Positions 8,826-19,179 of a DNA stretch of 64,000 nucleotides are shown here, one piece after another; within the stretch, counting starts at the first letter, position 1; every line of letters starts with the position of its first letter. Source of the DNA: Tetraselmis striata. Its lineage: Eukaryota > Chlorophyta > Chlorodendrophyceae > Chlorodendrales > Chlorodendraceae. Where the stretch lies: NCBI GenBank assembly GCA_006384855.1, contig VCJN01000565.1, forward strand, positions 62,001 through 126,000. Reading direction: 5' to 3'. Under the pieces are notes generated by a model, which was not told the DNA's origin, searched no databases, and saw only the letters and a program-made list of their open reading frames with translations. Position numbers and translations under genes: made by a program.

Positions 8826-11800
8826 TGCGACACCTAGGGCGATTATAGTACAATTTCTCTGCGGATTCGGACATATCAGAGCGAATGGATTCTACCGCTA
8901 GCCGCTACACACTCAAAACTCGTACGTTTAGTTAGAGGGACTTCAGGTATGTAGGGGGTATTCAGGCCATTTTCGCCAGGTATTCAGCCTGAACGGTTTT
9001 TATTCAGCTACCCGTATTTAGCTGAAGTCGGTACTTTAGCCCGAAGTGGCATGAACTGAAGCCCCTTCGGGGCAACCCTTGTCGCCCTGAAGAGGCTTCA
9101 ATTCAGGCCACTTCAGGCTGAGGTCCCGACTTCAGCTGAATTTAGTTCAGGCTGAATATCTAGCGAAAATGGCCTGAATTCCCCCTACCTGAGGTCCATC
9201 TAATAAACGTACGAGTTTTGAGTGTAGCGGCCAGCGGGAGAATCCATTCGCTCTGATATCTATTGTTCTCTATATTATTCACTCTGATATCTATTATTCG
9301 CTTGTATCTATTATTCGCTCTGAACGGTATATATATATATGTGAATCCATTCGCTCTGATATGTTCTAAACTAAGGATTAGTTTTGTTGTTTCTCTACTT
9401 ATTGTACGAGATAGCCCTGGCGCGGCGCCCGTAGCGTGCGTGTTCGCGCGCACGATTGCGGGGGCCGGTCAGGGCCACCACCTGCCTTCACGGCGAACCG
9501 ACCGGTCACTCTCCTTTGCTGTGGCACGCTCCATCGAGCGCACCACAGCAAAGTCGCGGCAACTCTGCCGCGCAAGGTGCCGGTCTTCCGCCATCGTACC
9601 ATGTACGGTGAGCGAAGCCTTTCGCCCCCCCCCCCCCCCCCCTTGGGAGAAACCCGTTACGGTTTGTGTGGTTAATGGACGCGCGTCGCTTGCCACGTGC
9701 TAACTACTACCCGCGAACGAGCTGCTGATTACTGATTACTGCCCAACGCGAGGAGAGAACGAAGCTGCAGTGCTTGGTGCAAGGTCCAAGCCCTTCGACC
9801 AATGTCGACCAACAGTAACCCTTGGCTGACCCCTCCCGTGTGGGCATGGCTCGATCCGTACTGGCCCCTGCGCGGCGTAAGTGTCGCGATGCGCTCCGAG
9901 TGGGGCGTATGCCGACGCACGCCCGCCGTCTAGTACAGATTCGAGTACAAAGTGACAGTACACTGCCAGTGGCCAAGCCAGCGCCCAATGGCACATGGCT
10001 ACTCCCACGCCGCGGCACTCCTACTGTGCCGCGCACCGTGGACCCTGACGCCGACGCGGAGAGGGCCAGCAGAGCGACAGGGCGCTCAACTCGCCCCCCT
10101 CTCGACACCCATCGCGCCAATTCCCGTACTCCCGACTCCCCCTTTATGAGACATCGCGTCCGTCATAATCTCGGCAACTGGCAAGCCGCTGGTGCGAATC
10201 GCAGTGTTCTCAACTGGATCTCGAGAGGTTTACGTGTTCCTTTCTTGGACGGGCTTGCCCCACCTTCTTTTCACCAGGGGCTGTCAATGGGGGGCGAATA
10301 CTCCTGCCCAACTGGAGTTTATGGACGGTGAATTGACTCGCTCCCTGGCCGTTGGGGCCTGGTAGCGAGGCTATTGCGCAAATGGGTGCCCCGGTTGTTC
10401 TTGGTTCCTTAGCATGGCACAAACAAATGGAGGCTCATCATTGACCTTCGCCCCCTGAACCGCTATTGTTAGACGTGCGATCTTTCGTTCGAGACGCTTT
10501 CGCATCTGCGCAATCTGACGCGCCCTGGGGACTACATGGTGCAGATAAACTTACAAGATGGGTTTTACGCGGTTGGAATCGCCCCTAGGGACAGAAAATT
10601 GTTCACTGTTGATTACCGCGGCACTCTGTACCGACTGGCTGGCCTTCCCATGGGCTGGTCTCTGTCCTCCTATTACTTTTGCCAATTCACCGACGTCCTC
10701 ACTAGGGCATTGCTTCGTAACCTGACTGAAGCAGACGACACACCTATTTCCCAACGCCAATTTGGCCTACGCATGTTGCCATACATAGACGATTAGCTGT
10801 TTCTAGCTCGGGCTCAGGCTGAGGCCATCTGGCAACGTGACTACATCGAACGCCACCTCTCGGGATTTGGTCTGCTGCGCAACCCCAACAAGGGCGTGTG
10901 GGAGCCCACCCAGAAGCTCGTGCACATGGGATTGGAAATTGACACGTCGGGGTCGCCTACTCTTCGTGCGCCTGCTGCAAAACTCGCCAACATTGCTCGC
11001 GCGGCCAACCGCCTAATCCAACGAGCAAAACGCGATCGTCGGTGGTTGCCAGCACGCGAGTTGGCCGCTCTTGCGGGCAAATGCCAGTTTCTTTACTTGG
11101 CCATCGCCCCTGCCCGTTTCTACCTCCGTGAGCTGCATGATGTGCTTAAGACGCGCGACTCTTGGTCCGGCCGCGTCAAGCTCAGCCGCCAGCTCGAACG
11201 CGATCTGCAATGGTGGGTGGGTGTGCCCACCCAACACAACGGCCGCCCCATTAACCGCCCCGCCACAACCGGATACCTACACGTCGGTGGTTCGTCGTAT
11301 GGTTGGGGTGCCGCTGAACGAACACCATGAAGCTCGGGGGTTTTGGTACGACGATGACCGCACTGCGCACATTACCCTGAAAGAGCTCAAAGCCGTCCGC
11401 TTGGCTATTGAGGTCTTCCTCCCCATGCTCCGTAACCGTCACATCCGCTTGCACGGGGATAACCAAGCGGTTGTCGGCATCCTCGCCAACCTCACCTCTC
11501 GCTCTCCGCGCCTCGTGGGTGAGCTACGCAAAACATGGTACCTCATGGACACGCACGGCGTTACCCTTTCTGTGCGCTAAATCCATTCTGCGGCGAATAC
11601 CTGGGCTGACCGCCTTAGTCGCGAGGTTGACTGCGACGACTGCCGGTTCAACCCTCGTCGATTCGCCTCGCTCACTGCTAAATGGGGCGCCTGCACCATC
11701 GACCGCTTCGCGACGTCTGAAATCGCCCTCCTACCCCGCTACAGCGCCCGCTGGCGTGACCCGCGGTGCGAGGCCGTCCACCGCCTGAGCCTCTCCGACG

Positions 11801-12140
11801 CTCCATGGCGTTGCGAACGTAACTGGTGTAACCCTCCATGGAACCTCATCGGCGATCTTGTCTCCAAACTGGAGTCCAGCAATGCCCCAGCCATCGTCAT
11901 TGTTCGCTACTGGCCTGACAAAGCTTGGTACCGGCTCCTCTCGGAGATGTGCTCCGACACGCGCTCCTGGAAGCCGCGTCACGACCTCTTCATTCCCGGC
12001 CGTACTGGCGACCGCCCCCCCGTGAATGCACCCCGCTGGCGTGCCGTCGCCTTCAACATTCCCGCTTGTGGCTTGCTGCGCCCGGCATGTCCGAATCCGC
12101 AGAGAAATTGTACTATAATCGCCCCAGGTGTATGTCGCAC
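8826..12140 (+). mobile_element. DIRS-type retrotransposon with inverted ends
   Basis: The left end (8826-8874) and right end (12087-12140) are inverted copies of each other over about 48 bases. They share ACAATTTCTCTGCGGATTCG and its complement, then GGGCGATTATAGT and GTGTGCGACAC with small differences. Between them is an RT-RNase H gene of the DIRS/Kangaroo type (plus strand). Inverted termini are characteristic of DIRS elements; LTR elements have direct ones. No tyrosine recombinase is visible inside, so the copy is incomplete. A foldback element (8873-9259) sits at the left end. Confidence 0.6.
8873..9259. mobile_element. Foldback / MITE-like element with about 100-base inverted ends
   Basis: The left end starts ATATCAGAGCGAATGGA and runs through CTCAAAACTCGTACGTTTA to GGCCATTTTCGC. 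The right end is its reverse complement, from GCGAAAATGGCC to TCCATTCGCTCTGATAT. The inner part is again TTCAGGCTGAA-type palindromes. It has no coding potential. Further CCATTCGCTCTGATAT copies at 9345-9362 suggest other insertions of the same end. Confidence 0.8.
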
Positions 12141-12180
12141 GTTGCTGCATCCGTACCAGGTCCACATATGCGGCATATAG
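9822..12180 (+). pseudogene. DIRS-type reverse transcriptase-RNase H, broken
   Basis: The frame starting near 9822 leads into RHNLGNWQAAGA and a GLAPPSFHQGLS motif (10150-10285). The RT core follows: WRLIIDLRPLNRY (10430), INLQDGFYAVGIAP (10545), YRLAGLPMGWSLSSYYFC (10627-10683) and YIDD (10784), with a stop codon immediately after YIDD. The RNase H/C-terminal part has RWLPARELAALAGKCQFL, HITLKELKAVRLAIEVFL, LHGDNQAVV and a CNPPWNLIGDL motif (11830-11860). At least four stops or frameshifts interrupt it: after LNRYC, after YIDD, near 11327 and at 11578. The last codons lie inside the right inverted end. The family is clear from motif order; function is lost. Confidence 0.8.
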
Positions 12181-12426
12181 TTCAAGGTGGTGCGCCAATA
12201 GTATATTGCGCAGTGTTAAACGGCATTTTCAGTTTCTGTAATGCGTCATCCTGCACTAGCTGTATTCCTTGGTGGGGCAGCAACGCAGGCGGGCGCCCGC
12301 CCGCCGCCGAGGAATACGGAATACAGCATCAACAAACAGCGCACGATAACAGCACAACACTCTCCACTCTCTAGTCTCAACTCTCAAACCTACGCCCAGC
12401 CACTCCCCCCCCCCCCCCCCCCCCCA
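12141..12426. other. Non-coding spacer ending in a C20 run
   Basis: No gene recognised. A CGCAGGCGGGCGCCCGCCCG palindrome lies near 12285. The C run at 12406-12425 ends in AAG, which can serve as the 3' splice site of the exon that follows. Confidence 0.5.
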
Positions 12427-12818
12427 AGCTGACTATGGAAGCCGCGCAAGTTGCCTCAGAGGCCGCCGAACATTACGCCGGCGATGCGGAGGCCGAAGTC
12501 GACATGCAAGCCGCCGGCAACGAAGAGAGCATGCCGCCGCCGCCGTCAACATGAGGTACTAGCAACGCTGGTGGAACCCCGCTTCTGTCCTGGGGACATT
12601 TTTGTCATGGCTGCCCGTGACGCGGAAGAGAGAGCGTGGCGCCGCGGCAGCAAGGCACTCATGAGGCGATACAAGGCGGGGCCACTGTTGTCAACACTGC
12701 TGGAGCTGAAGCTGCACATGGAGCGAGAGAAGAATGCATTCACACACATGCGAGCCGAAGCCGCCCTCACCAAGCGCTGCGTTGCCATGTGTGACCTCGA
12801 TAGTGATGAGGCTAGTGG
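12427..12818 (+). CDS. Unknown gene fragment interrupted by the LTR element
   Basis: A short frame from ATG 12435 encodes an Ala/Glu-rich peptide (MEAAQVASEAAEHYAG). A second frame (about 12550-12818) is more protein-like and helical: ARDAEERAWRRGSKALMRRY, then LLSTLLELKLHMEREK, then CDLDSDEASG, where the 5' LTR begins. The frames are offset, so an intron or frameshift lies near 12545. No family is recognised. The abrupt end at the LTR suggests an insertion into this gene, but I could not find its continuation after 17691. Confidence 0.35.
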
Positions 12819-13310
12819 TGTCTTGAGTAGCAATAGATCTACTGACCTGACTGTAAGCGCACCAGCTGCAGTGTTAGGCAGACTGCACTGCCCACTGGGA
12901 GTTGGATGAGTTGCGCCTATATTTGGCACTAGTACTTAGGTATACTACATATGTGGCACAATATATCAAGGAGCTGAGAGCTCCCCCCGGAGGCCAGTTC
13001 TTAGAGAGCCATCAGCATGCATGTGGCGAACATGCCCACTCTAGAATGACCTCAGATGGCCATGCAACTCTGGGCACCACCTCAGCCAGTAGTTTAGAGA
13101 CAGGGACCGCCAGAATGGCGGCTCAACAGACTTTATATACTAGAATACAGCAGTGCCAAGGTGCGCCAGCCAGCATCCCCAGCTGAGCTCATATCCAACA
13201 GGTGTAGCTGCTGATAGTACTAAGGGCTCTGTTGAGCCCTGAGAACTTTATCAGATTCTAAGCCACCCGCAGCAGCTGCTTCTCTCCAAGGCAACCTGCA
13301 CCAACTCCAA
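12819..13310 (+). repeat. 5' LTR
   Basis: Matches 17193-17691 from TGAGTAG.AATAGAT to CACCAACTCCAA. It includes identical blocks such as CATGCCCACTCTAGAATGAC and GGGACCGCCAGAATGGCGGC. A TATATA-like stretch (TTTATATACTAGAATAC, 13132) could be the promoter. The two LTRs differ by many substitutions and several short indels, so the insertion is old. Confidence 0.85.
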
Positions 13311-13741
13311 GACGTTTTTGGCTTCCTCCACGCCGGAGTTGCCTTCCTGACATTCCTCTGTGGGCGCGTCGCTCTGTTCGCGTGGGTGCTGCCCTGGCTA
13401 CCCCCACCTGGTCCCTTGTGGGCTGCCTTTTCGGTTGCCCCTCTCGGTTTTCCGAGCGCTGGTGGCGCTCTCGTTTCCAGCACCGGTGTGCTGAGGTGTG
13501 TGTCGGTCACACTCCTAGGAAGGTTTCTGTGCAGCTGTCAGAACCCCTTTGGGTGTGCGATTTTCGAGCCCTCCCTGACATCAGTGCTTCGGCACTAGGG
13601 TGTTTCTAGCTGGTTGTGTCGGATCAAGGTGCCCAAGTCTTACAGAGAGGCGGGCGCAGTGGCACCAGACCTCACCTTGCGGGCATATATTAGCAAGAAT
13701 CCCTTAGTCTGCGTAACTCGTTAACCTTCGCCACCGTAATC

Positions 13742-15361
13742 ATGGCGGACGCTGACCCGCCAGCACCTGCGACCAGTGGCATCATCACTGGTGGTGCTGC
13801 GCCTCGAGCAGAACACTATGTGTCTGCTGACACAGCCGCTGCTGTCACTGCTGCGGAGGCCCAGGCTGCCGCGCAACATCACCAGGCTCTTGCTACCGCT
13901 GCCGACGCAGCCATGCGACAAACCCCGCCTAATAATGTTGCCACCGCTCTTGATGTTGCAGAGGCTCATGCGGCAACTACTGCAGCTCGTGCCGTGGCTG
14001 CTGCCCAAGCTGCAGCAAATGACCGCTATCTGCGCCGTGACGCTGAACTCAGGCCCAAGCACTTCACATACCTCCAAGTGTCGGACTGTCAGGATATCTC
14101 AGCGTGCCGCACGTTCCTCGTGCAATTCAAGCAATCCATCAAGCATCTGCCTGGCTATCGCACCATCTTTGAGCCCAACGATGCTGATGATACCTGCAGC
14201 ACGTATCACCACCAGCAGGTCTCCCAGCTGCTCTTGTCACTGCTTGATAAGCACCCCATCGCAGTTAATGCGATTCTGACAGCCCGTGAGGATGCTAGGC
14301 CCACTGGTCGGGAAGCTTATTACCACTGTTTGGAAGCTCTGCGCCTCGAGTTCATCCCGAGTCATGAAGGTGAAGCCCTCGGGCGGCGTCGTGACATGGA
14401 TGAGAAGCAGCGCTCAATCGAGTCGGTGCGTGATTACGCTCGCCGCATGGAGCAGTGCCGCAGTGCGCTCTTGGATGCAAGTGGTCACATCATAAATCGT
14501 GAAATATTGACCCTCTTCAAACATGGCATGAATCCCGAGATGGAGATGTACCGCGTTGCAATGCGCATAAACACCTCACTCACCTCTTTTGCTCGCTACA
14601 AAGCATCGCTCTTCCAATCACTCCCAAGTCCCAGCACGGACCCGACTGGAGCCTTCACCACAGTGTATGCTCAGACATCCGCGCCCCCCTTGGCAGCCCT
14701 TCCATCACCGCCGACCGTTCCATTAGATGACATTGCCGCCCTGATGGCGAAGCTGGAGCAGATGGAAACTCAGCTCCAAGCTCAGTCACAGGAAATCATC
14801 GGATTCCGGGGCCGCCATACCGGTCCTAGTGCCTCCCGCACCTCTCGTCCGTTCACTGGCAAGTACTGGGCATGCGGGCGTCAGGGGCACGGTGAATCAG
14901 AATGTCGTGCCAAGGCCCATGTAGCAGCGAACGCTGCTCCAGCAGCTACCTCATCTACTCAGGACTTTGGTGCACTGTCATTCAGCTTCCTTGCAGATGA
15001 TGCGAGGCCTGTCCCTCTTGCTGAGACTCCACTGCCCCCAATGCCACCCCAAGCCTGGTCGGTTGACAGCAGCGGTGTCACGATGCGCAGCCCACCAGTG
15101 TCCGTGCCTCGGGGCCGGTTTGTCACTCTCACCTTTGTCGACGAGAGCAGACCGCTCATGATTTCTCCACCAGCCCGCTCACCCACACCCGAGCCAATAT
15201 GTGCGGGCTTGAGCACTCCTGTGCCACGTCGCTTGTCAGCGCGCGTGCCAAAGGCAAAGGTCCGACGCACATGCCCGATGCGCGCAGTCTCAACGCGCTT
15301 GGAGGGGATGCATTCATGTGGCAGTGGGTACCCACCAAGACTCGTCACAACATCAGCATGA
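13742..15361 (+). CDS. Gag-like protein of the LTR element
   Basis: 539 codons from ATG 13742. The N-terminal 110 residues are Ala/His-rich. Residues 110-290 form a helical capsid-like region with QFKQSIKHLPGY, SQLLLSLLDKHP, and SVRDYARRMEQC. A coiled stretch follows (MAKLEQMETQLQAQSQEI, about residues 337-354). A nucleic-acid-binding knuckle lies near residue 378: WACGRQGHGESEC. It fits CX4HX4C, but the first Cys of a normal CX2CX4HX4C knuckle is replaced by Tyr (KYWAC). The last 150 residues are Pro/Ser-rich. The frame overlaps the next ORF (15199-15810) in the -1 direction, so it may end early through a frameshift mutation, or the overlap may be a real programmed shift. Assignment to gag rests on position and architecture. 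Confidence 0.7.
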   Translation: MADADPPAPATSGIITGGAAPRAEHYVSADTAAAVTAAEAQAAAQHHQALATAADAAMRQTPPNNVATALDVAEAHAATTAARAVAAAQAAANDRYLRRDAELRPKHFTYLQVSDCQDISACRTFLVQFKQSIKHLPGYRTIFEPNDADDTCSTYHHQQVSQLLLSLLDKHPIAVNAILTAREDARPTGREAYYHCLEALRLEFIPSHEGEALGRRRDMDEKQRSIESVRDYARRMEQCRSALLDASGHIINREILTLFKHGMNPEMEMYRVAMRINTSLTSFARYKASLFQSLPSPSTDPTGAFTTVYAQTSAPPLAALPSPPTVPLDDIAALMAKLEQMETQLQAQSQEIIGFRGRHTGPSASRTSRPFTGKYWACGRQGHGESECRAKAHVAANAAPAATSSTQDFGALSFSFLADDARPVPLAETPLPPMPPQAWSVDSSGVTMRSPPVSVPRGRFVTLTFVDESRPLMISPPARSPTPEPICAGLSTPVPRRLSARVPKAKVRRTCPMRAVSTRLEGMHSCGSGYPPRLVTTSA

Positions 15362-15810
15362 CAAGCGCGGTCACCACTCCGCTGACGGCGACCACAGTCC
15401 ACCCGTGCCAAGCATTGGCAGGAGGGCGTCCACTTGGTGACCCTGACGAAGAGCCTCTCCTTGTGCGTCAGCGTGAGACACTCGTGCGAGCACATGCCCT
15501 CGCGGTGGAAGAACGGGCCACACAAGCCGCGATGGAGGAGGTGGCCGCAGCACATGTCATGGAAATCGAGGAGTTGGTCTCGGAGCCGGCAATCCGCAGC
15601 CCCTCGCAACGCCGGAACAACGAGCTCAAATGGCTACATCAGTACGTGTATGAGTGTTACCTCAAGCATGTACCAGCCGCACCGCCGCAGCTACCGGCGC
15701 TCCCGCCGAGTGGCCGTCGCACCAAGCGCCAGATGTGTCAGGCTTTCTGCCGCATGCGGGGCAGACGCCAGCCCCCCCCCCCACCCCCCCCAGGACGCCT
15801 GCTTAGCTAG
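15199..15810 (+). CDS. Second ORF of the LTR element, unknown function
   Basis: About 200 codons in the -1 frame relative to gag, overlapping its last 160 bases. Recognisable points are DARSLNALGGDAFMW near the start, a helical Ala/Glu segment (LVRAHALAVEERATQAA) and a Lys/Arg end (RRTKRQMCQAFCRMRGRRQ). The frame then runs into an almost pure C tract (15772-15791) that ends in CAG, so an intron may link it to the methyltransferase frame. I do not recognise a protease or RT motif. It may be a gag-to-methyltransferase linker. Confidence 0.45.
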   Translation: MCGLEHSCATSLVSARAKGKGPTHMPDARSLNALGGDAFMWQWVPTKTRHNISMTSAVTTPLTATTVHPCQALAGGRPLGDPDEEPLLVRQRETLVRAHALAVEERATQAAMEEVAAAHVMEIEELVSEPAIRSPSQRRNNELKWLHQYVYECYLKHVPAAPPQLPALPPSGRRTKRQMCQAFCRMRGRRQPPPPPPPGRLLS

Positions 15811-15851
15811 ACAAGACCCATCTGGCTCTCCAGTTTGACACTACAGAGCAG

Positions 15852-17156
15852 ATGGAGAGCTCGGCTACAGTTGCGGCTGTGGAAGCGTTTCAGAGCACAC
15901 CTCATGTCTTCGACTTCTATGGCTCTCACCTGCTCGCGAGACAGCCGAGAGGCGATCCACTGTGCTCAGCATCCGCCATAAACATCCCGCGCCCGACACG
16001 GAATCCACTGTCAACGCACCCCAGACGGTTGCGCAGCACTCCAGGCCTAGGCAACCTGATGCATGTCAGCAATACCTACACTAACCAGAGAGGCAGTGAT
16101 GGAGACATGCCTGACCTCGAGTCCAACTCTGACACATCAGATGACTCTGACTCTGATGAGCATAAGCGCTCTGCCCACACCGAGCACACCGAGGGAGACA
16201 TGCCGTCTCTCGCTCCCGACTCCACCGATGACAGCAGTGATACGGACTACGATGATGACTCTCCTGGAGGTGCTTACATGAGGCGTGCGCTGACATCGCT
16301 CGCAGCAGTACATCACGATGAAGCCCGTCACCATGACAAGGGGCTGATTGACCGCAATACCAAGCAACAATGGCGACGCCGCACACAGAGTCCACGCCGC
16401 CGAGCTCGCCGCCGCGCACAGCATTGGTGCACCCGCACTGACGCTGCAGACCAATTGTCAGCATGGGCTGCATGCCAACACCGAGAGCGAGACATTCAGG
16501 ACAGCATTGGCCCTCTGGCGGAGATTTACCACCTGAAGCCCGATAGCACAGCCTTCAGCAAGTCACAGTCTATTCACTACGATGGCCTCTGCAGCGGAGC
16601 AACTTTCGCCATCCTTGGTGAGCTGTGCTCATTAGGGCATCGTTTCGGTATGGTGACGCTGGTGGAGAACGACCGTGCAATCGCAGCCGCAGCTCAGTCA
16701 GACCTACATACTCTACAAAACAAATGGTCTCACAGCTTGCCCCGTGCGGCCGTGGACGATGCGTTTGACGATCGCCTCCCATCACAAGATGTCAACCAAC
16801 TCTCGGCTGAGGACTTCCAATCTCTGCCACCTGTCGACCTGGTGGTCAGCTCCCCACCGTGTCAACTGTTCTCTGCTGCGGGGCTCGGTCTAGGCCTGCG
16901 AGACGACCGAGCACAGGCATCCCATCCGGCAACCAGACTCACTCATGAGATATCCAGCGCCAACAGCCGCACGGTCTCAACTATGTGGTGGAAAATGTCA
17001 CTGGCGCAGCTCGAACACCACAGATCCGCGCAGCCCTTGGGCAGCCCATGCTCGCACGAGCGCACAAATTGGGCTCCACCGCACGACGTGGCACGCTATT
17101 CTGAACCAAAGCACTGCCATGACCTCAATTTGAGGCACTCAGCGATGAGGTCATGA
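15852..17156 (+). pseudogene. C5-cytosine DNA methyltransferase carried by the LTR element
   Basis: The first 200 residues are a low-complexity linker: acidic Asp/Ser (DTSDDSDSDEH) then Arg-rich (RRRTQSPRRRARRR). The catalytic part starts near residue 245 with IHYDGLCSGATFAILGEL (motif I) and VTLVENDRAIAAAA (motif II). VDLVVSSPPCQLFSAAGLGL near 16840-16890 is motif IV, with the catalytic PCQ. Motif VI (YVVENVTGA, ENV at about 16990) and motif VIII (HKLGSTARRGTLF, 17070-17100) are in another frame, so one indel lies between 16,920 and 16,955. Two further stops, at 17098 and 17116, could be TGG-to-TGA and CGA-to-TGA changes. Motifs IX-X and a clear target-recognition domain are absent before the 3' LTR. 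When intact it would have methylated cytosine in DNA; this copy cannot. Confidence 0.85.
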
Positions 17157-17177
17157 CTGATATGAAAGCTGCAGCAA

Positions 17178-17192
17178 CCAGTGAGGAGGGGT
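17178..17192 (+). promoter_or_regulatory. Polypurine tract
   Basis: GTGAGGAGGGG directly precedes the TGTTGAG start of the 3' LTR, the position where plus-strand DNA synthesis is primed. Confidence 0.7.
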
Positions 17193-17691
17193 GTTGAGTA
17201 GTAATAGATTACGCTGGTCTATTACTGATCTACTGATCTGACTGTAAGACCACCAGCTGCAGTGTTAGGTAGACTGCACTGCCCACTGGGAGTTGGATGT
17301 GTTGCGCCGATATTCAGTACTTAGACGCTAGTACTTAGGTATAGTACATATATGACATAATATATTAAGGAGCTGAGAGCTACGCGAGGAGTACACTTCC
17401 TAGAGCGCCATCAGCAGGCATGTGGCGAACATGCCCACTCTAGAATGACCTCAGATGGTCATGCAACTCTGGGCACCACCTCAGCCAGTAGTTTAGAGAC
17501 AGGGACCGCCAGAATGGCGGCTCAACAGGCTTTATACACTAGAATACAGCAGTGCCAAGGTGCACCAGCCAGCATCCCCAGTTGGTGCAGGTGTAGCTGC
17601 TGATAGTACTAAGGGAGCCCTGAGAACTGCAACATGTTCTAAGCCACCCGCAGCTGCTGCTTGTCTCCAAGGCAACATGCACCAACTCCAA
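17193..17691 (+). repeat. 3' LTR
   Basis: Partner of 12819-13310. It carries a duplicated TACTGATCTACTGATCTGAC stretch near 17222 that the 5' copy lacks. Confidence 0.85.
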
Positions 17692-19150
17692 AAATGAGCT
17701 AGCTGCAAAGGGCGATCAGGAAACCACCCCAAAAGGCAATAGGAGACGTCCACTACAGCAATTATATATGTCGATCATACATGATAGGTTTCGTGACACG
17801 GGGTAGAGTCGGGCGAAGGCAAAGTACGTACTACTACTGGCGGCAGCAATAATTATCTCGGGCCCCCTTCGCATTCCACATATCATGTTACACGCATATT
17901 GCCACATGTCAAATGCCGCGCGCGCACCGCACACTGTCGCATTGACACTAGCACACCATGCGCACGCCCTTTCATGAGTTTCCCGGCAACGACCGCAACG
18001 GCGTAGGCTTTGCATGGGTTTCTAGACTAGAAGCGACCCAAGCGAAATCACACCCATAAAACATGCAGAGAATTTGCGGCCTGCTGTACGTCGATGCTGG
18101 AGGCGAAAGTGCGATGACTGAAGTAAAGTCTACCCACAGCTACCAGAAAAAACCAAGGCACTCCTGGCGACATTACTTTTGTCTGGTATTGCACCCTCCA
18201 CGCAACGGTGATGTCAGTATCTTTGCAAAGGGCGCTTGTATGTTTTGATTGGTACTGGCTGCTTGTTGTGATGTATCTTAGCGCCACGCAATGCAGCAGT
18301 TGGTCTTACAGCTGCAATACGTCCCATACGCCTCAGCCCTCCCACGTTTGACAGCTATGATGCTGTTCGACAGCGGTGACACCGTCATGGCATGGTCACG
18401 ATACACCTTTATGGTCTTTATGAATCTTGCGTTGGCGCCACAGGGCCATTCATCCTCAGCCCGCCAGTGCTGCGCCCCGCCTGCCCCCCCCCCCCCCCCC
18501 CCCCCCGCCCCCTTCTGCCATCTCTGGGGAGCTCATGCCGATTTGCTGTCTGTGAAGTTGCCGGGGATGCGAGTGCCGGGCGACACCGCCTGTTACTCCT
18601 GGCCAGACAGGTACCCCACCAGCTTCTTCACCAGAATCTGCGCCGCCATACAACAGAGGACACACGTCATCAGCCGGCTGTCCGCTTTTGAACCTCACGC
18701 AGCGGTGGTTCAACGCAGGGCGGCGGGATGTGAGGTCTCGGACAGAAGCTTCACTAGCAGGGTCCATAGTGTTGAACTGGCTAGCAGATAGGATTCTTAT
18801 GGACAGAATGTACAGTCTACTAGGGCTCAAGGCTCTCACGTAATGTTTGCGGCGGATTATCTCGGGCAGAGAATGCATATTAAATGACGGTGCTGCCATG
18901 CTGTACTTACGTTTTAACAGAAGGGATGATAATTGGGAGATTAACAGGAAGTACATTCCAGGGCATGCTTTCAGGGACGCAAGGTCCGGTATAGCAGGTA
19001 TCCGTGCTAGGGTTGAATAATAGGGTGTAAAATGTGAGTTTACTGCGGTCCTGCTTCGGGACTGCGGCAAGCCATACCTCCGGATAGTCCTCCTGCAGCT
19101 TAGTGGGGTCTAAGTGGGCCGCTGGCTCAGCCGCTGCGACTGCCTGTGGG
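17692..19150. other. Intergenic, no gene recognised
   Basis: Short ORFs on both strands match no family. A C21 run lies at 18486-18506. The last part (18900-19150) probably holds upstream non-coding or 5' exon sequence of the next gene. Confidence 0.5.
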
Positions 19151-19179
19151 GATGCAGGGCGCAACCGGAGCTGGCGGCC

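Larger units (their letters stand above)
12819..17691 (+). mobile_element. LTR retrotransposon with gag and a C5-DNA methyltransferase, no RT seen
   Basis: Two LTRs of about 495-500 bases in the same orientation flank a 3.9-kb interior. A purine tract (GTGAGGAGGGG) abuts the 3' LTR. The interior encodes a gag-like protein, an overlapping ORF, then a protein with C5-cytosine methyltransferase motifs I, IV, VI and VIII. I found no reverse transcriptase, RNase H or integrase, so this is a non-autonomous element mobilised by another. LTR retrotransposons that captured cytosine methyltransferases are known from some algae and dinoflagellates. No matching target duplication was found; the edges have drifted. 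Confidence 0.8.
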
